Assembly (NCBI GenBank): GCA_003542325.1
Contig: DPKV01000253.1
Location: 1 to 8,515, forward strand
From: Anaerolineaceae bacterium
GTDB taxonomy: Bacteria > Chloroflexota > Anaerolineae > Anaerolineales > Anaerolineaceae
Direction: 5' to 3'
Length of the DNA: 8,515 bases
Part shown: one piece after another, positions 1 to 7,225 of the stretch
Layout of the letters: every line of letters starts with the position of its first letter
Numbering within the stretch: position 1 is the stretch's first letter
Notes under the pieces: generated by a model
Database searches by the model: none
What the model was told of the DNA's origin: nothing
The model's input: the letters and a program-made list of their open reading frames with translations, nothing else
Translations under genes and position numbers: made by a program

Positions 1-1045
1 CAGCCATTGCTCTTTCAGGTGTTGTGGCAATCGAATCGTCATACCAATCACCGCCGCCCCAGGACCGGATGAATTCCATCCGGTGGGGAACACCTGAGAA
101 ATTGACAATGCCTTCAAAGATGGCTTGCAAGGAAAGCGTGGCTGCCGCTGAAATGGCAATCGCTGCCAAAACGTTATAGAGGTTATGCTTCCCGCGCAGG
201 CTGATCAAATCCTCTTTGAGAATCTTGGCGATCTGACCGCTGGCCTGCAGATAGAGCTTGCCGCGCTTGTAAAAGGTAGAATCCTGTTTGTTGTAAGGTT
301 CATTAAGGCCAAAGGTGATTTGTCGGCCCTTGACTTCGTTGAAAAGTTCGCGGACATGGACATCATCCCGGTTTAGGACGGCGATATCCTCCGGTTTTTG
401 ATGGGTGAGGATGTGTGACTTGGCCGAGATATAAGCTGACATCGTTTTGTGCCGGTCAAGATGGTTCGGTGTCAGGTTCAGGATGGCCGCAATCTGGGGA
501 GAAACCGTCATGATTTCCAATTGGAAGGAAGACAGTTCCATGACAGCCAGATCGTCAGCTTTCATTTTTCTAATGTCCCGGATCAGCGGGTTGCCGATAT
601 TGCCGCCCACCCAAACCTGGTTCCCGGGTTTCCGAAGCGCAAAGTGCTCACGGGCGATCTCACCCACCATTGCTGTGGTTGTGGTCTTTCCTGCAGAACC
701 GGTGATTCCAATGACGGGGCAGGGTGCTTCTTCAAGGAATACCTGTGAGTCGTTGGATAGGGGGATTCCCCGCCGTACAGCCTCTTTGACCAGTTCCAGA
801 TCCAGCGGAACACCCCCGGACAGGCAGACCAGGTCTGCACCGTCCAGAATCTCAAGCGGGTGGCCTCCGGTGACCCAGGTGATATCCAGGTCTGCGATTT
901 GGTCCCTTGATGAAGCAAGGGCATCCTCTGTACGGTTGTCATTCAGGATAACCGACGCACCGTTCTCGGACAGATGACGCACCAGCGCAAGGCCCTGACG
1001 GGCTGCGCCGATCATCACCACACGTTTTCCATCCCAACGAGTCAT
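1..1045 (-). CDS. murD: UDP-N-acetylmuramoylalanine--D-glutamate ligase MurD, C-terminus cut by window edge
   Basis: Cytoplasmic ATP-dependent ligase that adds D-glutamate to UDP-MurNAc-L-alanine in peptidoglycan precursor synthesis. The first 348 codons are present with no stop; about 100 residues of the usual ~450 lie beyond base 1. Visible in order: an N-terminal nucleotide-binding fold (GAARQG, 13-18), P-loop GITGSAGKTTTT (113-124, Lys120), GGNIGNP (147-153), ELSSFQLE (170-177, Glu170), NHLDRH (194-199, His195), a Lys209 placed like the carbamylated lysine of the family, GKHNLYN (285-291, Asn288 and Asn291), PHRMEF (320-325, Arg322) and YDDSIATTP (335-343, Asp337). These match the known invariant Mur-ligase residues. 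The ATG start is 3 nt after the mraY stop; GGAG lies 6 nt upstream inside the end of mraY, suggesting coupled translation. The identification is secure; the distal end is not visible. Confidence 0.95.
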   Translation of the reverse strand, partial: MTRWDGKRVVMIGAARQGLALVRHLSENGASVILNDNRTEDALASSRDQIADLDITWVTGGHPLEILDGADLVCLSGGVPLDLELVKEAVRRGIPLSNDSQVFLEEAPCPVIGITGSAGKTTTTAMVGEIAREHFALRKPGNQVWVGGNIGNPLIRDIRKMKADDLAVMELSSFQLEIMTVSPQIAAILNLTPNHLDRHKTMSAYISAKSHILTHQKPEDIAVLNRDDVHVRELFNEVKGRQITFGLNEPYNKQDSTFYKRGKLYLQASGQIAKILKEDLISLRGKHNLYNVLAAIAISAAATLSLQAIFEGIVNFSGVPHRMEFIRSWGGGDWYDDSIATTPERAMA

Positions 1046-1048
1046 AAC

Positions 1049-2044
1049 TTACTCCACCAATACCAGGGCCATGCCCAGCATCACGAAAATCAAATTGATT
1101 AACCAGAACCGTTGAACCACCTGAGTCTCACTCCAACCACTTAACTCGAAGTGGTGGTGCAAAGGCGCCATCCTGAAGACGCGTTTGCCTTTGGTAAGCT
1201 TGAAGTAAACGATCTGGATGACGACGCTCAATGCTTCGCTGACTGGGATGACGGCGATGAGGGGGATGAGCAGCCATTGACCGGTCATCAGCGCCACCAC
1301 ACCGAGGGTCGCGCCCAGGGCAAGGGATCCGGTATCCCCCATAAATAATTTTGCCGGGTGAACGTTGAACCAGAGGAAACCGAACAACGCTCCTACGATT
1401 GAGAAGCAGAACCGGGCCAGGTAACTCTGGCCCTGGATGAGAGCAACAAAACCAAAACCGGCGAACGCCGTGGCTGATATTAACCCGGCCAGGCCGTCCA
1501 GCCCGTCGGTGAAGTTCACGGCATTGGACATGCCAACAATGATGAACGCGGCGATGGGGATATAAAAGGGGCCAAGGTTGATGACTTCCTGAGAAGTGAA
1601 CCAGTAAAGCTGGGGCACTTTCAGCAGGTCACGCAAGGCAAAGGCGATGATGATCGCCAGGATGACCTGGAATGCGAATTTGGCGCTGGCCCGCATACCC
1701 AGCCCACGGCGCGGACCCCGGATGCCTTCCCAGTCGTCAATCATGCCAAGCATGGCGTAAGACCACATGGTGACCAGGGGGAGCAACACCGAGCGTCCCA
1801 GAAGGTTAAAGCCAAAGATGGAAACAGCGTTGAACAAGATCGTCAACAGGGTGACGGGGATCACGAACATCACGCCACCCATGGTGGGGGTGCCCATCTT
1901 GCCCTGATGCTCTTCGGGACCATCCACGCGTACAATCTTGCCAATCTTCCAAATGGTGAGAAGGCGGATCAGGGGATCACCCCAGATGATCGTCATCACA
2001 AAACTTAGCCCACTAATGGCAATTGCAACTGAAGTATTTTCCAT
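1049..2044 (-). CDS. mraY: Phospho-N-acetylmuramoyl-pentapeptide-transferase MraY
   Basis: Integral membrane enzyme that transfers phospho-MurNAc-pentapeptide from the UDP precursor to undecaprenyl phosphate, making lipid I on the inner face of the cytoplasmic membrane. At 331 residues it is of normal or slightly short length and strongly hydrophobic, with about ten membrane segments. Signature motifs are all present: KMGTPTMGG (49-57), the catalytic/Mg-binding Asp pair in GMIDDWEG (100-107), NAVNFTDGLDGLAG (174-187), FMGDTGSLALG (234-244) and the histidine cluster APLHHHFELSG (293-303). The ATG overlaps the murF stop by one base (TGATG), and GGGAG stands 7 nt upstream inside murF, so translation is probably coupled. 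It sits between murF, which makes its substrate, and murD. No missing residues are seen. Confidence 0.97.
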   Translation of the reverse strand: MENTSVAIAISGLSFVMTIIWGDPLIRLLTIWKIGKIVRVDGPEEHQGKMGTPTMGGVMFVIPVTLLTILFNAVSIFGFNLLGRSVLLPLVTMWSYAMLGMIDDWEGIRGPRRGLGMRASAKFAFQVILAIIIAFALRDLLKVPQLYWFTSQEVINLGPFYIPIAAFIIVGMSNAVNFTDGLDGLAGLISATAFAGFGFVALIQGQSYLARFCFSIVGALFGFLWFNVHPAKLFMGDTGSLALGATLGVVALMTGQWLLIPLIAVIPVSEALSVVIQIVYFKLTKGKRVFRMAPLHHHFELSGWSETQVVQRFWLINLIFVMLGMALVLVE

Positions 2045-3465
2045 CAGTCTTCTCCCTTCAGTGCAGCAATAATCTTGTTCATACGCATACTGTTTGACCC
2101 TTTTATCAGGACAGAATCCCCGGGTTGGATAAATTGAGCAGCCGGTGCAGCAGCAGTTGCAGAATCGGGGAACCAGGCGACATTTGATTCCTTCAATCCT
2201 GCCGTTAACGCAGCCCGGGCGGTTATCCGGGACCGCTCACCGACAAGGATAAGAGCGTCAGCTGCTTCAGCGGCTGCCTTGCCTACGGCTTCGTGCCCGG
2301 CTTGTTCGTAGGGACCTAACTCCAGCATATCTCCCAGGATGGCAACGCGCCGGCCCGGCAGTTCCGCAAGCAATGCCAATGCTGCCACAGTCGATTCAGG
2401 TGCTGCATTGTAGGTGTCATCGATGATGGTCACACCATTGGGTAAAGTCATTTGTTTCATCCGCAGGGAGTTTTGGCTGGCCCTGAGCTCGTCAGTAATG
2501 GTTTCCCAGTCCAATCCCTCGGAAAGTGCAACCGCGACTGCTCTGAGAATGGTGTACACCGAAAACTCTCCTAAAAGGGGAGAGCATATTTCATGGGTTT
2601 GTCCCTGCCAGGTGAGGGTGCAGGAGATGCCATCCAGGCCGTGGGATTGGATTTCGCCGGCCTGCAGATCAGCCTCTTCTGTGCATCCGTAGAACAGGAC
2701 CCTGGCCTGAGTTTTATCCGCCATTTGCCGCACCCAGGGGTCGTCCTGGTTGAGAATGGCGATCCCCTCCGGGGATTTGGGTAAGGCTTCGACCAATTCT
2801 GCTTTACCCCTGGCAATGATTTCCTGAGAGCGGACCCGTTCAGCATGGACAGTGCCGATATTGTTCACCACGCCGATCTGCGGCTGGGCGATATCGCATA
2901 AGGTCTTGATCTCGCCGGGGACATAGAAACCCATCTCAAGCACGGCAACTTCATGTTGGGGGGCAAGATCGAGCAAAGTCAGGGGCAGACCGATCTCGTT
3001 GTTTCGATTCCCTGGATTTTTCAGAGTGTTGAATTTGCGACCGAGCAGAGCAGCGGTCAACTCTTTGGTTGACGTCTTGCCGACACTGCCGGTGATCCCG
3101 ATGACCCGCAAGGCATGCTGCCTGCGCCAGAAAGCCGCGAGCGCTTGAAGAGCGGACAGGGAGTCTTCAACTCGCAGACAAAACGGGGGTTCAGGAACTT
3201 CGAGTCCGGGGCTGAACTTGCCGGGACGCAGGTCCAAAACCCGCAAGCCGACCGGCATATCCCGGTCAACTAAGGCCAGAACGGCCCCTTTCGCAAAGGC
3301 AGCCTCAACAAAATCATGCCCATCGGTGTTCTCGCCGGGCAGGGCGATGAAGAGACTGTTTCTGGCCGCAAGACGCGAGTCGATCACAGCGCCTTCGATG
3401 TAGATCTCTAGCGGTGCGACCTTTTGTCCGGTCAGTGCGAATAGGATGTCGTTTAAGTAAATCAC
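2044..3465 (-). CDS. murF: UDP-N-acetylmuramoyl-tripeptide--D-alanyl-D-alanine ligase MurF
   Basis: Cytoplasmic Mur ligase that adds D-Ala-D-Ala to UDP-MurNAc-tripeptide, the last soluble step before MraY. The 473 residues match the family length. N-terminal substrate domain about 1-110, including DSRLAARNSLFIALPGE (29-45). The central ATPase domain has P-loop GITGSVGKTSTKE (123-135, Lys130), NRNNEIGLPLTLL (153-165), VLEMG (175-179, Glu177) and NNIGTVHAE (201-209, His207). The C-terminal domain has Arg335, IDDTYNAAPES (348-358, Asp350), ILGDMLELG (376-384) and KGSNSMRM (455-462). Oddity: the family's G-x-H-N-x-x-N motif reads GEFSVYT (299-305), so His and both Asn are replaced. The start is a GTG with AAGGA 6 nt upstream in the 11-nt gap after ftsI. 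The usual upstream neighbour murE is absent. Name is secure on the overall motif set. Confidence 0.95.
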   Translation of the reverse strand: MIYLNDILFALTGQKVAPLEIYIEGAVIDSRLAARNSLFIALPGENTDGHDFVEAAFAKGAVLALVDRDMPVGLRVLDLRPGKFSPGLEVPEPPFCLRVEDSLSALQALAAFWRRQHALRVIGITGSVGKTSTKELTAALLGRKFNTLKNPGNRNNEIGLPLTLLDLAPQHEVAVLEMGFYVPGEIKTLCDIAQPQIGVVNNIGTVHAERVRSQEIIARGKAELVEALPKSPEGIAILNQDDPWVRQMADKTQARVLFYGCTEEADLQAGEIQSHGLDGISCTLTWQGQTHEICSPLLGEFSVYTILRAVAVALSEGLDWETITDELRASQNSLRMKQMTLPNGVTIIDDTYNAAPESTVAALALLAELPGRRVAILGDMLELGPYEQAGHEAVGKAAAEAADALILVGERSRITARAALTAGLKESNVAWFPDSATAAAPAAQFIQPGDSVLIKGSNSMRMNKIIAALKGED

Positions 3466-3476
3466 CAGGTTTCCTT

Positions 3477-5261
3477 CTAGTTTTCTGCCATTTGCAGCCG
3501 GATTTCATCCGGCGGGATCTTCATCAGGACAACAAGCTGTTCAACTACATCTCTGAACACCGGGGCGGCTACGACCGAACCCCATTTTGAAATGGTGGGT
3601 TTCTCCAGCCAGACATAGACCACAAATTTTGGGTCATCCGTCGGTCCCCAGCCTACAAAAGAAGTGTTGGTCAGGGTGCTGGTATAGCCTAATTCAGTTG
3701 GAATTTCACCGGTACCGGTTTTACCCGCCAACTGATAGCCGTCAACCAATGCTTCAGAGGCTTCCTCTTCCAGGGCGATGGCGAGCATGGTGGTAAGCGT
3801 CTGCGCCGCCTCGGCGGAAATGGGGTTGCCGATAATTTGAGGGGTGATATCGTATTGCTGGCCGCCATCGACAATGCTTCTGACGATATGCGGGGCCATC
3901 ATTTTGCCATCGTTTGCAATCGCGGCAACGGCCGAGATCATCTGAATCGGTGTGACGGCAATGCCCTGTCCAAAGGAGTTGGTGGCCAGGTCCAACACGA
4001 CCCATTGATTGTCATCCGGCAGGCGCAGAGGGTAATTCGCTTCACCGGCGAGGTCAATCCCTGTGCTCCTGCCAAAGCCGAAGGCCTGCACATATTGATA
4101 GAAGAGGTCTTCTCCCAGGAGGTCCACAGCGATATGGGCCAGACAAACATTCAGTGAATGCTGCATACACCCGGTCATATCCTGTTCGCCCCAGGCCCCA
4201 CCATCCCAGTTGTAAATGGGCCAGGCGCCATCCACCCAGAAGACGCCGGAGGAATCGGTGTATGTGGTCGAGGGATCAACCACACCGCTGTCCAGTGCAG
4301 CCGCCATTGTGATGACCTTGAAGACCGAGCCGGGTTCATAGGCATAGCCGATCGCCCGGTTATAGGGTGTAATGCCGGGGAAAGACTCTTCGTAATCCCA
4401 ATAGTTATTGGGGTCGAAAGTGGGGGTGGCTGCCATACCCAGAAGCTCACCCGTCTCCGGGTCGATCACAATGATTGTGCCGCCCTCCGCCCCAGACCAA
4501 TCTATGGCGTCGGCCAGTGTGTCTTCGAGCATAGCCTGAATCTCACGGTCAATGGTCAGAACAAGGCTGGCACCAGGCTCAATATCCGGTAAGGCTTCAA
4601 CCAGATAGGGATCGTTTGCCATATACACACTTTCCGGTTTGCCGGTCAGCAGACGGTTATAGGTTTCTTCAACACCATAAACACCCTGGGCGGACTCGCG
4701 GGAGAAGTAGTTGAAAAATCCCAGAATGTTCGCTGCCAGTTCGTTTTCAGGATAGACACGTTGCTGCATGGGCGTCCAGACGAGTCCGGACAGGCTTGGG
4801 GTGAGAGTACCTTCGTCAAGACGGCGTTGGTAATAACTTTCTTTGAGGCGGTCCAATTCGAGGATGATATCCTCGTCGATATAACTGGCCAGCACGAAAT
4901 AGCGATTTTCATCCGTTTCCTGCTTTGCTGTGCTGGCTAATGCAAATGCATCCGCATAATCCATATCAAGCAGGGAGGCGGCGGTAAAAGCGATCGATTC
5001 GGGGTCGGCAACGTATTTCAGATCAATGCCAACCTCATAAGCGATCTTGTTGGTTGCCAGGATATGGCCGCTGCGGTCATGGATGTTCCCGCGTGAGGGG
5101 TAGATGACTTCAGCAACTCCCTGATAGTCTTCTGATTTGGCAATGAGATCTTTTGCGGAGGGGCTGTAATTAATTCTGATCATCTGAATGACAATGGCGA
5201 CACCAAAAACGAGGCAAACCAGGGTGAGGATCAGGTATCGGGTCTGGAAGGGAGCTTTCAC
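3477..5261 (-). CDS. ftsI: Class B penicillin-binding protein, septal transpeptidase FtsI/PBP3
   Basis: Membrane-anchored D,D-transpeptidase that cross-links peptidoglycan at the division septum. 594 residues from the chosen start. A short basic cytoplasmic N-terminus leads into one membrane anchor (about 9-29). A PBP dimerisation region follows (about 50-215), with YPSRGNIHDRSG (54-65) and GVYGVEETYN (193-202) as landmarks. The transpeptidase domain (about 258-580) carries all three active-site motifs: EPGSVFK (309-315, nucleophile Ser312 and Lys315), HSLN (368-371, Ser369 and Asn371) and KTGTGE (514-519). No PASTA repeats follow; the protein ends soon after the catalytic domain. The start is GTG at 5261, not the in-frame ATG at 5327, because GAAGGAGG lies 6 nt before the GTG and the membrane anchor then sits near the N-terminus. 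The GTG overlaps the upstream stop by 4 nt (GTGA). Confidence 0.95.
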   Translation of the reverse strand: MKAPFQTRYLILTLVCLVFGVAIVIQMIRINYSPSAKDLIAKSEDYQGVAEVIYPSRGNIHDRSGHILATNKIAYEVGIDLKYVADPESIAFTAASLLDMDYADAFALASTAKQETDENRYFVLASYIDEDIILELDRLKESYYQRRLDEGTLTPSLSGLVWTPMQQRVYPENELAANILGFFNYFSRESAQGVYGVEETYNRLLTGKPESVYMANDPYLVEALPDIEPGASLVLTIDREIQAMLEDTLADAIDWSGAEGGTIIVIDPETGELLGMAATPTFDPNNYWDYEESFPGITPYNRAIGYAYEPGSVFKVITMAAALDSGVVDPSTTYTDSSGVFWVDGAWPIYNWDGGAWGEQDMTGCMQHSLNVCLAHIAVDLLGEDLFYQYVQAFGFGRSTGIDLAGEANYPLRLPDDNQWVVLDLATNSFGQGIAVTPIQMISAVAAIANDGKMMAPHIVRSIVDGGQQYDITPQIIGNPISAEAAQTLTTMLAIALEEEASEALVDGYQLAGKTGTGEIPTELGYTSTLTNTSFVGWGPTDDPKFVVYVWLEKPTISKWGSVVAAPVFRDVVEQLVVLMKIPPDEIRLQMAEN

Positions 5262-5737
5262 TGAACGCCTCCTTCTTCCGATGAACTGCCCGGAATCAAC
5301 CAAATGTTCTTTGCAAGCCAATCCCATAACGAATCTTTATAAGCGGATTGGATGATTGGGGTTTCATTGATGATGTTCACCCGGGGAGGTGCAAGGACCA
5401 TTTCATCCTCCGGTACATAACCGGGGACTTGTAGGTAAACTGCTGATTGGGGATTGATGAGCGTGAAGCCCAATTCCCTGGCCCGGGTCTTCATCCGTTC
5501 GATGGATTTCGCTTCAGCCAAGTCCGTGGTCAGTTCAGCGATATTGTTGTTGATGGCTTCAATATTACTTTCCAGAAATTGGATACTCCGGCCGGCGGTG
5601 GCAGCTTTTGAGTTGATGCTCAAATATAGCCCTGCCAGGGCGGCTAAAATGACCAATGCAAGCAAAAACAAGCCAATCCACTGCATCTGGACTCGCCAAG
5701 GAGCTTGTTTATACGCTTGCAAGAGACGATTCTTCAT
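5258..5737 (-). CDS. ftsL: FtsL/DivIC-like septum formation protein
   Basis: Small bitopic membrane protein of 159 residues, called by architecture and position rather than by strong sequence motifs. It has a short basic N-terminus, one membrane helix (about 20-41), then a heptad-like Ile/Leu/Asn/Glu stretch (about 48-82) expected to form the extracytoplasmic coiled coil typical of FtsL and DivIC, which hold FtsQ/DivIB and activate FtsW-FtsI. The segment RMKTRARELGFTLINP (81-96) followed by VYLQVPG resembles the conserved end of FtsL/DivIC proteins. Beyond that is a roughly 50-residue tail with a Trp-rich hydrophobic stretch (SLWDWLAKNIWLIPG, 136-150) and an acidic end, longer than classical FtsL (about 100-120 residues). 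It lies between rsmH and ftsI, the standard ftsL slot. ATG at 5737 is preferred over the adjacent TTG at 5740 on ribosome-site spacing. Confidence 0.82.
   Translation of the reverse strand: MKNRLLQAYKQAPWRVQMQWIGLFLLALVILAALAGLYLSINSKAATAGRSIQFLESNIEAINNNIAELTTDLAEAKSIERMKTRARELGFTLINPQSAVYLQVPGYVPEDEMVLAPPRVNIINETPIIQSAYKDSLWDWLAKNIWLIPGSSSEEGGVQ
5268..5275 (-). promoter_or_regulatory. Strong ribosome binding site fixing the ftsI start
   Basis: GAAGGAGG on the minus strand, ending 6 nt before the GTG at 5261, is a near-perfect Shine-Dalgarno sequence inside the last codons of the ftsL-like gene. It decides the ftsI start against the ATG at 5327, which would add 22 residues with a run of four arginines and a 70-base overlap with the preceding gene. 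Confidence 0.85.
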
Positions 5738-5743
5738 CAAATA

Positions 5744-5748
5744 CCTTT
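5744..5748 (-). promoter_or_regulatory. Ribosome binding site of the ftsL-like gene
   Basis: AAAGG on the minus strand lies 6 nt before ATG 5737 in the 23-nt gap after the rsmH stop. This spacing favours the ATG over the TTG immediately before it. Confidence 0.6.
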
Positions 5749-5760
5749 AATTCATTCGTT

Positions 5761-6741
5761 TCAGGTTAGCGAAAGTTTTTCGGCCACCCGCAGTTTTGCG
5801 CTGCGGGACCGTGGATTTTGATTAATTTCCTGTGCAGAAGCCCTGACAGGCTTTTTAGTGACTACCTTTAATATCGCTGTGTGCCCGCAGGTACAAATCG
5901 GTTGCTCCGGTGGACAAATACAATCCTGGCTCTCCCGTCTGAAGAACTGTTTTACGATCCGGTCTTCAAGCGAGTGAAAACTGATGATCGCAATCCGACC
6001 CCCTGGCGCCAGGCAGTCGATCAGCCTGGGTAGCGCTGCGGAGAGAGTCTCCAGTTCCTTGTTGGTTGCAATCCGGAGGGCCTGGAAGGTTCGGGTTGCG
6101 GGGTGGATATGAGACTCGTATCCCGGAACAGCCTTTTCGATCAGTGCAGCCAGTTCCTGCGTCGTGTCGACTGGCCGGGCAGCAACAATCGCCCGGGCGA
6201 TCCTGCGTGAGAAGCGCTCCTCACCATACTGGTAAATCAGGTTCGCCAGATCCTCTTCACTCAGGGTGTTGACCAGGTCGGCAGCGGTTTGTCCTCTATC
6301 CTGGTTGAAGCGCATATCCAGGAAGCCATTCTCCTGGAAGGAGAACCCGCGGCCAGGACGGTCAATCTGCATTGAAGACACACCCAGGTCAAGGATGATC
6401 CCATCCACCTTTCCCCAACCGATCTCAGCCAACACGTCGGTCGCTGAAAGGTAGGAGGCCTTGATCAGGGTGGCTCTTTCCTGAAAATCGAAAAGACGCT
6501 GACGTGCGATCGCCAGCGCTTCCGGGTCCAGGTCGAGTCCGAGTAACCTGCCTCGAGGTGCTGAAGCCTTAAGAATGCCCTCAGCATGTCCTCCAGCGCC
6601 CAGGGTTCCGTCGAGATATACTCCGCCGGATTCAGGCGCTATTACGTTCAGGATCTCTTGGTAAAGAACTGGTTGGTGGGGGAAATAGCCGCCAGGGTCA
6701 CTGGCGACAGATCCCCCCCCAGTGTTGATTGTGTCGTTCAC
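5761..6741 (-). CDS. rsmH: 16S rRNA (cytosine(1402)-N(4))-methyltransferase RsmH (MraW)
   Basis: SAM-dependent methyltransferase that modifies the N4 of C1402 in the decoding centre of 16S rRNA, and is regularly found second in dcw clusters. 326 residues, slightly above the usual ~310. Visible: HQPVLYQEIL (22-31), SAM-binding DGTLGAGGHAEG (44-55), GLDLDPEAL (68-76), DGIILDLGVSSMQID (113-127), GFLDMRF (139-145), HPATRTFQALRI (213-224), ISFHSLEDRIVK (253-264) and the C-terminal NPRSRSAKLR (309-318). An insert CICPPEQPICTC (274-285) has four Cys in two CxC pairs. The GTG start overlaps the mraZ stop by 4 nt (GTGA), and no Shine-Dalgarno is seen before it, so translation probably depends on mraZ. 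The first 20 residues are a non-conserved extension encoded across a G8 run (6713-6720). Confidence 0.96.
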   Translation of the reverse strand: MNDTINTGGGSVASDPGGYFPHQPVLYQEILNVIAPESGGVYLDGTLGAGGHAEGILKASAPRGRLLGLDLDPEALAIARQRLFDFQERATLIKASYLSATDVLAEIGWGKVDGIILDLGVSSMQIDRPGRGFSFQENGFLDMRFNQDRGQTAADLVNTLSEEDLANLIYQYGEERFSRRIARAIVAARPVDTTQELAALIEKAVPGYESHIHPATRTFQALRIATNKELETLSAALPRLIDCLAPGGRIAIISFHSLEDRIVKQFFRRESQDCICPPEQPICTCGHTAILKVVTKKPVRASAQEINQNPRSRSAKLRVAEKLSLT

Positions 6742-7178
6742 GGTAGGGTAAACAAATCCAGGGCTTCAAGCCGTTGCTTATTCGCTTCGACGTCATTCAG
6801 CACAACCTGCTGAACCTGCCAGTTTTCCGGTGACCAGAGTTCAAAATACTCCCCGCCGCCAACCAGAACCGCGTTATCAGTGAGGTTTGCAGTCCCTCGC
6901 AGATAGGCGGGTAGTAAAATACGACCGGCTTTGTCGAATTCAAGCTCCTCAGATGCGGAAAAGAGGAGCCTGCGTAGAATACGACTGTTCGAATCCGTCA
7001 GGCTGGTTCCGCGGACTTTACCAGCCAAAAGAACGAACAAGTCGTGTGGGAACGCCAACAGGTTGCCGTCGAACCCCATTGTGATCACAACTGAATCCAC
7101 CAATTCGTCACGGAACTTCGACGGAACGGTGATCCGGCCTTTCTCATCAATGGTGTGCTCATAATGACCCGTGAACAT
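6738..7178 (-). CDS. mraZ: Transcriptional regulator MraZ
   Basis: DNA-binding protein of the SpoVT/AbrB-like swapped-hairpin fold and usual first gene of dcw clusters. In E. coli it represses its own operon; in Mycoplasma it has been reported as an activator. 146 residues, normal length. Two tandem MraZ repeats are clear: DEKGRITVPSKFR (11-23) and DKAGRILLPAYLR (82-94), each with the family's D-x-x-GR-x-x-x-P-x-x-x-R pattern. The family forms ring oligomers that read tandem TGG-type boxes, and such boxes lie 46-84 bases upstream of this ATG. The start ATG has AGGAG 12 nt upstream, a longer spacing than normal; no better in-frame start is seen. The stop overlaps the rsmH GTG by 4 nt. Autoregulation is inferred from the adjacent boxes. 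Confidence 0.97.
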   Translation of the reverse strand: MFTGHYEHTIDEKGRITVPSKFRDELVDSVVITMGFDGNLLAFPHDLFVLLAGKVRGTSLTDSNSRILRRLLFSASEELEFDKAGRILLPAYLRGTANLTDNAVLVGGGEYFELWSPENWQVQQVVLNDVEANKQRLEALDLFTLP

Positions 7179-7207
7179 ATGTTCTAACTGCTCCTATTAC
7201 GAATGGC

Positions 7208-7225
7208 GCACCGGATTTCCGGTGC
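7208..7225 (-). promoter_or_regulatory. Leader hairpin in the mraZ 5' UTR
   Basis: A perfect 7-bp inverted repeat (GCACCGG / CCGGTGC) with a 4-base loop lies between the MraZ boxes and the mraZ ribosome binding site, 12 bases upstream of AGGAG (7191-7195). No T-run follows, so it is not an intrinsic terminator. It could stabilise the 5' end of the message or affect access to the ribosome site. The hairpin is directly visible; a function is inferred. Confidence 0.5.

Noticed and set aside
447..977. Open frame of 176 codons on the plus strand
   Set aside because: It lies wholly opposite murD, whose motifs account for the sequence. The predicted product has no recognisable domain and looks like random antisense composition.
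4158..4592. Open frame of 144 codons on the plus strand
   Set aside because: Antisense to the FtsI catalytic domain; no domain and no good ribosome site. It reflects codon bias of the real gene.
5259..5327. Longer N-terminus for FtsI starting at the ATG at 5327
   Set aside because: It would overlap the ftsL-like gene by 70 bases and push the membrane anchor back by 22 residues, whereas the GTG at 5261 has a near-perfect ribosome site and a GTGA overlap.
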